A stretch of 57,937 bases of DNA, from assembly GCF_016428875.1 (NCBI RefSeq), contig NZ_JAELTO010000012.1, positions 1 to 57,937 on the forward strand. Reading direction: 5' to 3'. Shown piece by piece: positions 52,380 to 57,937 of this stretch (position 1 is the stretch's first letter; each line of letters opens with the position of its first letter). Both the position numbers and the translations under genes were made by a program. The stretch comes from Xylophilus sp. ASV27 (GTDB lineage: Bacteria > Pseudomonadota > Gammaproteobacteria > Burkholderiales > Burkholderiaceae_C). Below the pieces are notes generated by a model. The model was not told where the DNA came from, ran no database searches, and worked only from the letters and a program-made list of their open reading frames with translations.

Positions 52380-53038
52380 TCACGCTCGCCCTGTCCAAGG
52401 GACGCATCTTCGACGAGACGCTGCCGCTGCTGGCCGCGGCCGGCATCGAGGTGCTGGAAGACCCCGAGAAATCGCGCAAGCTGATCCTGCCCACCAACCA
52501 CGCCGACGTGCGCGTGGTGCTGGTGCGCGCCAGCGACGTGCCGACCTACGTCGAGTACGGCGGCGCCGACCTGGGCGTGACCGGCCTGGACACGCTGCTG
52601 GAGCACCAGATGGAGGCCGCCGGCGGCGGCTCGCGCCTGTACCAGCCGCTGGACCTGAGGATCGCGCGCTGCCGCGTCAGCGTGGCGGTGCGCGCCGACT
52701 ACGACTACGCCAGCGCCGTCAAGCAGGGCTCGCGCCTGCGTGTGGCCACCAAGTACCTGGGCATCGCCCGCGAATTCTTCGCCGCCAAGGGCGTGCACGT
52801 GGACCTGATCAAGCTCTACGGCAGCATGGAGTTGGCGCCGCTCACGGGCCTGGCCGACGCCATCGTCGACCTCGTCTCCACCGGCAACACCCTCAAGGCC
52901 AACCACCTGGTCGAGGTCGAGCGCATCATGGACATCAGCTCGCGCCTGGTGGTCAACCAAGCCGCGCTCAAGTTGAAGCGCGAGCCGATCCGCCGCATCG
53001 TGGACGCCTTCGCCTCCGCCATTTCCGTTGAGGCATGA
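52376..53038 (+). CDS. hisG: ATP phosphoribosyltransferase, short form
   Basis: First step of histidine biosynthesis. With 220 residues it is the short HisG form, with the catalytic domain only and no C-terminal regulatory domain. This form normally needs the HisZ regulatory subunit; no hisZ is in this window. Family motifs are [28 protein letters not shown] and [18 protein letters not shown] followed by [14 protein letters not shown] start inside the murA stop. Confidence 0.96.
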
Positions 53039-53043
53039 TTGCT

Positions 53044-54387
53044 ATGGAACTTGTAGCTAAACCCCTGCGTCTTTCCACGGCTAGCGCCACTTTTGAGGCG
53101 GATTTCCAGGCCCGGCTGCACTGGTCGGCCGACACCGACGCCGCCATAGAGCAGCGCGTGGCCGACATCCTGGCCGACGTGCAGCAGCGCGGCGACGCCG
53201 CGGTGCTGGAGTACACCGCCCGCTTCGACGGCCTGCAGGCCCAAAGCCTGGGCGCGCTGGAGCTGACCCAGGCCGAGCTGAAGGCCGCCTTCGAGTCGCT
53301 GCCCGCCGCGCAGCGCGACGCGCTCGACGCGGCAGCGCGCCGCGTGCGCCGCTACCACGAGGCTCAGAAGAAGGCCAGCGGCGAGAGCTGGAGCTACCGC
53401 GACGAGGACGGCACGCTGCTGGGCCAGAAGGTCACGCCGCTGGACCGCGTCGGCATCTACGTGCCCGGCGGCAAGGCGGCCTACCCGTCCTCGGTGCTGA
53501 TGAACGCCGTCCCCGCGCACGTCGCCGGTGTCGGCGAGATCATCATGGTCGTGCCCACGCCCCGGGGCGAGAAGAACCCGTTGGTGCTGGCCGCCGCCCA
53601 TGTGGCGGGCGTCACGCGCGCCTTCACCATCGGCGGCGCGCAGGCCGTGGCGGCGCTGGCCTACGGCACGCAAACCGTGCCCAAGGTCGACAAGGTCACC
53701 GGCCCCGGCAACGCCTACGTGGCCAGCGCCAAGAAGCGCGTGTTCGGCACCGTCGGCATCGACATGATCGCCGGCCCGAGCGAAATCCTGGTGCTGGCCG
53801 ACGGCAGCACGCCGCCCGACTGGGTGGCGATGGACCTGTTCAGCCAGGCCGAGCACGACGAGCTGGCGCAGAGCATCCTGCTGTGCCCCGACGCCGCCTA
53901 CATCGACGCGGTGCAGGCGGCCATCGACCGCCTGCTGCCCACGCTGCCGCGCGCCGGGATCATCGCCAGGAGCCTGAACGGCCGCGGCGCGCTGATCCTC
54001 ACGCGCGACATGGAAGAGGCCTGCGCCATCAGCAACCGCATCGCGCCCGAGCACCTGGAAGTCAGCAGCCGCGACCCGCAGCGCTGGGAGCCCTTGTTGA
54101 AGCATGCCGGCGCGATCTTCCTCGGCGCCTACACCAGCGAGAGCCTGGGCGACTACTGCGCCGGCCCCAACCACGTGCTGCCCACCAGCGGCACCGCGCG
54201 CTTCTCCAGCCCGCTGGGCGTCTACGACTTCCAGAAGCGCAGCAGCCTCATCGAGGTGAGCGAGGCCGGCGCCCAGATGCTGGGCCCGATCGCCGCCGAA
54301 CTCGCCTACGGCGAAGGCCTGCAGGCGCACGCCCGCGCGGCCGAACTGCGCCTGAAGAACGTGCCGCCGCAGCGGGGCACGCCATGA
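53044..54387 (+). CDS. hisD: Histidinol dehydrogenase
   Basis: A zinc and NAD enzyme that oxidises histidinol to histidine, 447 residues. Motifs present are [62 protein letters not shown] and [14 protein letters not shown] with the Zn-binding His and Asp positions. Two starts are possible: ATG at 53044, or ATG at 53035 overlapping the hisG stop. The start region (gattgctatggaacttgtagct) resembles the AT box of R1. Confidence 0.95.
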   Translation: MELVAKPLRLSTASATFEADFQARLHWSADTDAAIEQRVADILADVQQRGDAAVLEYTARFDGLQAQSLGALELTQAELKAAFESLPAAQRDALDAAARRVRRYHEAQKKASGESWSYRDEDGTLLGQKVTPLDRVGIYVPGGKAAYPSSVLMNAVPAHVAGVGEIIMVVPTPRGEKNPLVLAAAHVAGVTRAFTIGGAQAVAALAYGTQTVPKVDKVTGPGNAYVASAKKRVFGTVGIDMIAGPSEILVLADGSTPPDWVAMDLFSQAEHDELAQSILLCPDAAYIDAVQAAIDRLLPTLPRAGIIARSLNGRGALILTRDMEEACAISNRIAPEHLEVSSRDPQRWEPLLKHAGAIFLGAYTSESLGDYCAGPNHVLPTSGTARFSSPLGVYDFQKRSSLIEVSEAGAQMLGPIAAELAYGEGLQAHARAAELRLKNVPPQRGTP

Positions 54388-54449
54388 GCGCGGCGCCGGG
54401 CCGCTCCCAAACAAGCTCGCACCGCAGTGCGCAGCACGAAGGTGCTTCA

Positions 54450-55604
54450 ATGAGCCGCCCGCTCCAGCGCATCCGGCGCGACGTGCAGTCCATGCACGCC
54501 TATGCGGTGCAGGACGCCGCCGGCCTGCTCAAGCTCGACGCCATGGAGAACCCGCACTGCCTGCCGCCCGCGCTGCAGGCCGCGCTCGGCGCGCGCCTGG
54601 GCGCGCTCGCGCTCAACCGCTACCCGGGCCCGCGCATCGACGAGCTCAAGCGCGCGCTGGCCGCCCATGCCGGCCTGCCCGAAGGCCAGGCGCTGATGCT
54701 GGGCAACGGCTCGGACGAACTGATCTCGCTGCTGGCCATGGCCTGCGACGTGCCGGCGGAGCAGACGCCCGACGGCCTGCCGCCGGCCATCCTGGCGCCG
54801 CTGCCGGGCTTCGTGATGTACGCCATGAGCGCGGCGCTGCAAGGCCTGCGCTTCGTCGGCGTGCCGCTCACCGCCGACTTCGCGCTGGACGCCGACGCCA
54901 TGTGCGACGCCATCGCCCGGCACCGGCCCGCCATCACCTACCTGGCCTATCCCAACAACCCGACCGCCGGCCTGTGGCGGGCCGATGCCATGGCGCGCGT
55001 GATCGCTGCGGCGGGTGAGGCCGGCGGCCTGGTGGTGATCGACGAGGCCTACCAGCCCTTTGCCAGCCACAGCTGGCTCGACGAAATCCGCCGCGCGCCC
55101 GAGGCGCACGGCCACGTGCTGCTGATCCGCACCCTCAGCAAGTTCGGCCTGGCCGGCGCGCGCATCGGCTACCTGATCGGGCCCCAGGCGCTGGTGGCCG
55201 AGATCGACAAGGTGCGCCCGCCCTACAACGTGAGCGTGCTCAACGCCGAATGCGCGCTGTTCGCGCTGGAGCACGCCGAGGTGTTCGCGGCCCAGGCCGC
55301 CGACATCTGCGCCGAGCGCGCCGCGCTGTCGGCCACGCTGGCGCTGCTGCCGGGCGCGAAAGTCTGGCCGAGCGACGCCAACATGCTGCTGCTGCGCCTG
55401 CCCGGCGGCGACGCGGGCGCGCTGCGGGCCTTCGAAGGGCTGCGCTCGGCCGGCATCCTGGTCAAGAACGTTTCTAAAATGCATCCCCTGCTGGCCGGGT
55501 GCCTGCGCCTGACCGTCGGCACCGCGCGCGAGAATGCGCAGATGCTCGCGGCCCTGCGGCACATCCTGGCAGCGCCCCCGCCCACCCACGCCCCGAACCG
55601 ATGA
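54450..55604 (+). CDS. hisC: Histidinol-phosphate aminotransferase
   Basis: A PLP aminotransferase of 384 residues. The PLP Lys is in [16 protein letters not shown], the cofactor Asp/Tyr region is [10 protein letters not shown], the substrate region is [13 protein letters not shown], and the N-terminal [13 protein letters not shown] is typical of HisC. I chose ATG at 54450 (GAAGG upstream). An ATG at 54384 overlapping the hisD stop would add 22 residues without homology but with coupling. Confidence 0.94.
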   Translation: MSRPLQRIRRDVQSMHAYAVQDAAGLLKLDAMENPHCLPPALQAALGARLGALALNRYPGPRIDELKRALAAHAGLPEGQALMLGNGSDELISLLAMACDVPAEQTPDGLPPAILAPLPGFVMYAMSAALQGLRFVGVPLTADFALDADAMCDAIARHRPAITYLAYPNNPTAGLWRADAMARVIAAAGEAGGLVVIDEAYQPFASHSWLDEIRRAPEAHGHVLLIRTLSKFGLAGARIGYLIGPQALVAEIDKVRPPYNVSVLNAECALFALEHAEVFAAQAADICAERAALSATLALLPGAKVWPSDANMLLLRLPGGDAGALRAFEGLRSAGILVKNVSKMHPLLAGCLRLTVGTARENAQMLAALRHILAAPPPTHAPNR

Positions 55605-56218
55605 GCACCCCTTCCTCCGCCGACACCCCCGATCGCATCGCCGAGGTCGCGCGCAACACCGCAGAGACCCGGATCACCGCGCGCGTCAACCTCGACGGCA
55701 GCGGGCATGCCACGCTGGCCACGGGCATCGGCTTCTTCGACCACATGCTCGACCAGATCGCCCGCCATGGCCTGATCGACCTGGAGGTGCGCGCCGAGGG
55801 CGACCTCCACATCGACGGCCACCACACGGTCGAGGACGTCGGCATCACGCTCGGCCAGGCCTTCGCCCGGGCGGTCGGCGACAAGAAGGGCATCCGCCGC
55901 TACGGCCATGCCTACGTGCCGCTGGACGAGGCCCTGTCGCGCGTGGTGGTCGATTTCTCCGGCCGCCCGGGGCTGCACATGCACGTGCCCTTCACCAGCG
56001 GCATGGTCGGCGGCTTCGACACCCAGCTCGCCTTCGAATTCTTCCAGGGCTTCGCCAACCACGCCGGCGTGACGCTGCACATAGACAACCTCAAGGGCGC
56101 CAACGCCCACCACCAGGCCGAAACCGTGTTCAAGGCCTTCGCCCGCGCCCTGCGCGCGGCACTCGAGCGTGATCCGCGCGCGCCCGGCGTCATCCCGTCC
56201 ACCAAGGGCTCGCTCTAG
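55601..56218 (+). CDS. hisB: Imidazoleglycerol-phosphate dehydratase
   Basis: A monofunctional HisB of 205 residues, without the N-terminal phosphatase of E. coli HisB. Mn-binding motifs are [31 protein letters not shown] and ANAHHQAET. The start overlaps the hisC stop. It is separated from hisH by a copy of R1 rather than by another gene. Confidence 0.97.
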   Translation: MSTPSSADTPDRIAEVARNTAETRITARVNLDGSGHATLATGIGFFDHMLDQIARHGLIDLEVRAEGDLHIDGHHTVEDVGITLGQAFARAVGDKKGIRRYGHAYVPLDEALSRVVVDFSGRPGLHMHVPFTSGMVGGFDTQLAFEFFQGFANHAGVTLHIDNLKGANAHHQAETVFKAFARALRAALERDPRAPGVIPSTKGSL

Positions 56219-56224
56219 CCTTTT

Positions 56225-56280
56225 TTTGCATCAAAACCGCATGAAGCCCAGGAAGGGCCTAGGCTTATAGCTATGAATAA
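56225..56280 (+). repeat. Dispersed repeat R1, copy 6, overlapping the hisH start
   Basis: tttgcatcaaaaccgcatg is followed by aagcccagg (56244-56252), a 5-nt loop and cctaggctt (56258-56266), with one mismatch, then atagctatgaat. The final atagctatg provides the hisH ATG, so the repeat forms the whole intergenic region and the translation start context. Confidence 0.75.
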
Positions 56281-56941
56281 CGCAGCAAAAACCGTGGCCG
56301 TGGTGGACTACGGCATGGGCAACCTGCGCTCGGTGTCGCAGGCGGTGCAGGCCGCCGCCGCGGGCACCGGCTGGCAGGTGCGGGTCACGTCCGAGCCCGA
56401 CGAGGTGCGGGCGGCCGCGCGCGTGGTGCTGCCGGGCCAGGGCGCCATGCCCGACTGCATGCGCGAGCTGGCCGACTCCGGCCTGCAGGCCTCGGTGCTC
56501 GAAGCGGCGGCGCACAAGCCGCTGTTCGGCGTCTGCGTCGGCATGCAGATGCTGCTCGACACCAGCGCCGAGGGGCCGACGCAGGGCCTGGGCCTGGTGC
56601 CGGGCGAGGTCCTGCGGTTCGACCTGGCCGGCCGCCTGCAGCCCGACGGCAGCCGCTTCAAGGTGCCGCAGATGGGCTGGAACCAGGTGTACCAGACCTC
56701 GCACGGCGGCGCGCCGCACCCGGTATGGGCCGGCGTGCCCGACGGCGCCTATTTCTACTTCGTGCACAGTTTCTACGCCCGTCCATCTGATCCCCGACAC
56801 ACTGCGGGCGAGGCAGACTACGGCGCGCGCTTTACCGCCGCCGTGGCACGCGATAACATTTTTGCGACGCAGTTTCATCCGGAAAAGAGCGCCGAGCACG
56901 GACTGGCGTTGTACCGCAACTTTCTCCACTGGAACCCCTGA
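56273..56941 (+). CDS. hisH: Imidazole glycerol phosphate synthase subunit HisH (glutaminase)
   Basis: Glutamine amidotransferase subunit that supplies ammonia to HisF. In 222 residues the N-terminal [12 protein letters not shown] is typical, the nucleophile Cys is in [11 protein letters not shown], and the catalytic His/Glu pair is in [13 protein letters not shown]. There is no purine-rich ribosome binding site before the ATG; the upstream sequence is repeat R1, which may weaken or alter initiation. HisF is not in the window. Confidence 0.96.
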   Translation: MNNAAKTVAVVDYGMGNLRSVSQAVQAAAAGTGWQVRVTSEPDEVRAAARVVLPGQGAMPDCMRELADSGLQASVLEAAAHKPLFGVCVGMQMLLDTSAEGPTQGLGLVPGEVLRFDLAGRLQPDGSRFKVPQMGWNQVYQTSHGGAPHPVWAGVPDGAYFYFVHSFYARPSDPRHTAGEADYGARFTAAVARDNIFATQFHPEKSAEHGLALYRNFLHWNP

Positions 56942-56993
56942 AGCCCGCGGCCTGGCGCCGGCCCGATCCTCTGCCCTCCGTTCTGCCCCCACC

Positions 56994-57731
56994 ATGCTCC
57001 TCATTCCCGCCATCGACCTGAAAGACGGTCACTGCGTCCGCCTGAAACAGGGGGACATGGACCAATCCACCACGTTCGGGGAAGACCCGGCCGCCATGGC
57101 CCTCAAATGGGTGGAGCAGGGCGCGCGCCGGCTGCACCTGGTGGACCTCAACGGCGCCTTCGCCGGCAAGCCGCAGAACTACGCGGCGATCAAGTCCATC
57201 CTGGCGGCGGTCGGCGCGGACATCCCGGTGCAGTTGGGCGGCGGCATCCGCGACCTCGACACCATCGAGAAATACATCGACGGCGGCCTGCGCTACGTCA
57301 TCATCGGCACCGCCGCGGTGAAGAGCCCGGGCTTCCTGAAGGACGCCTGCAGCGCCTTCGGCGGCCACATCATCGTCGGCCTGGACGCCAAGGACGGCAA
57401 GGTCGCCACCGACGGCTGGAGCAAGCTCACCGGCCACGAGGTGGTCGACCTCGGCAAGAAGTTCGAGGACTACGGCGTCGAATCCATCATCTACACCGAC
57501 ATCGGCCGCGACGGCATGCTCTCGGGCATCAACATCGACGCCACCGTCAAGCTGGCGCAGGCGCTGACCATCCCCGTGATCGCCTCGGGGGGGCTGTCTG
57601 GCATGGCCGACATCGAGCAGCTGTGCGCTGTGGAAGACGAGGGGGTGGAAGGCGTCATCTGCGGCCGCGCCATCTACAGCGGCGATCTGGACTTTGCGGC
57701 TGCCCAGGCCCGCGCCGACGAGCTGGCCTGA
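56994..57731 (+). CDS. hisA: Phosphoribosylformimino-5-aminoimidazole carboxamide ribotide isomerase
   Basis: A TIM-barrel isomerase of the fourth step of histidine biosynthesis, 245 residues. The first catalytic Asp is in [16 protein letters not shown] and the second in [14 protein letters not shown]. Phosphate loops are [12 protein letters not shown] and [12 protein letters not shown]. Start ATG at 56994, 52 bp after hisH. The gene usually following, hisF, is not found: an IS4-like element starts within about 110 bp. Confidence 0.97.
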   Translation: MLLIPAIDLKDGHCVRLKQGDMDQSTTFGEDPAAMALKWVEQGARRLHLVDLNGAFAGKPQNYAAIKSILAAVGADIPVQLGGGIRDLDTIEKYIDGGLRYVIIGTAAVKSPGFLKDACSAFGGHIIVGLDAKDGKVATDGWSKLTGHEVVDLGKKFEDYGVESIIYTDIGRDGMLSGINIDATVKLAQALTIPVIASGGLSGMADIEQLCAVEDEGVEGVICGRAIYSGDLDFAAAQARADELA

Positions 57732-57842
57732 GGTTTTTCCTCATCGGGCATTCAGCCCGGCACCGCGCTAAGCCCAATACTGTTCACATAGAAAAAATAC
57801 AAGCATAATCCCCCTCCATCGAGACAAGGAGGGCTGGATTCC
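57732..57842. other. hisA-IS4 junction, probable left end of the insertion element
   Basis: GC content falls sharply after about 57765 (cactgttcacat-like actgttcacatagaaaa), matching neither his genes nor repeats R1/R2. The IS left terminus probably lies between 57765 and 57790, but the exact border and target duplication need the other end. A good ribosome binding site (acaaggaggg) precedes the next ATG. Confidence 0.45.
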
Positions 57843-57937
57843 ATGGCGAGAAGCCGCAAGTCACTGCCCGAGAAGGTCGACATGGCGCACCTGATCAGCA
57901 CCGGGGTATTGGCCAGCGTCTGTCCCAGAGCGTTGAT
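57843..57937 (+). CDS. IS4-family transposase, 3' part beyond window edge
   Basis: Thirty-one residues are visible, MARSRKSLPEKVDMAHLIS then TGVLASVCPRAL. They resemble the Nterm_IS4 domain found before the DDE core of IS4-type transposases, where a [VD]-LA-x-LI-xTGVL pattern is typical. The DDE core is outside the window. The AAGGAGG 11 bases upstream supports the start. Confidence 0.7.
   Translation, partial: MARSRKSLPEKVDMAHLISTGVLASVCPRAL

Overview
The window is GC-rich and reads as chromosome of a Burkholderiales bacterium, most probably family Comamonadaceae. The evidence is gene content and order: metK divergent from two lpxL-type acyltransferases, pilMNOPQ leading into aroK-aroB-dgt, gltBD, an mlaFEDACB cluster, and bolA-murA-hisGDCB-hisH-hisA with a short-form HisG. 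This placement is from recalled synteny, not a database search.

Layout. (1) 1-2973 is an accessory segment. It holds the 3' part of an IS3-family transposase, about 700 bp without a recognisable gene, a lower-GC minus-strand gene with a HEPN-like Rx4H motif, and a displaced 3' end of serS beside a tRNA-Ser(CGA) gene. (2) 3017-7750 holds tRNA-Ser, a PAS-GGDEF diguanylate cyclase and a molybdate uptake cluster (modE-modB-modA-modC, minus strand). (3) 7985-14979 holds panE, metK with a candidate 28-residue small ORF downstream, two lipid A acyltransferases, an alpha/beta hydrolase, engB and a di-haem cytochrome c4. (4) 15105-20397 holds cytochrome c maturation system II (resB, ccsB/ccsA-type) and the periplasmic methionine sulfoxide repair pair msrPQ. 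MsrP needs molybdopterin, which fits the nearby mod genes. (5) 20494-24569 holds an MBL/ODP di-iron protein, lptM, cyaY and mrcA (PBP1a). (6) 24816-36065 holds pilMNOPQ, an Ig-repeat lipoprotein, aroK, aroB, dgt and an MFS transporter. (7) 36076-44695 holds a DUF1415 gene, a methyltransferase gene, a degenerate REP-associated tyrosine transposase (RAYT) and gltBD. (8) 44949-50745 holds the mla phospholipid-transport cluster and a two-gene ABC exporter. (9) 50865-57731 holds ibaG/bolA, murA and the his genes. The his run is cut after hisA by what looks like an IS4-family element at the window edge.

Most genes are housekeeping genes in tightly packed, translationally coupled runs with ATGA or GTGA overlaps. 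The least ordinary material is the accessory segment with its serS scar, and two families of dispersed short repeats. Family R1 is an AT-rich box followed by an aagcccagg/cctgggctt hairpin; it recurs at least six times in intergenic gaps and supplies start or stop codons of adjoining genes. Family R2 is a longer GC-rich element with two copies. A RAYT whose catalytic residues appear to be lost sits directly against one R1 copy and a separate perfect inverted repeat. No CRISPR array or rRNA was seen.
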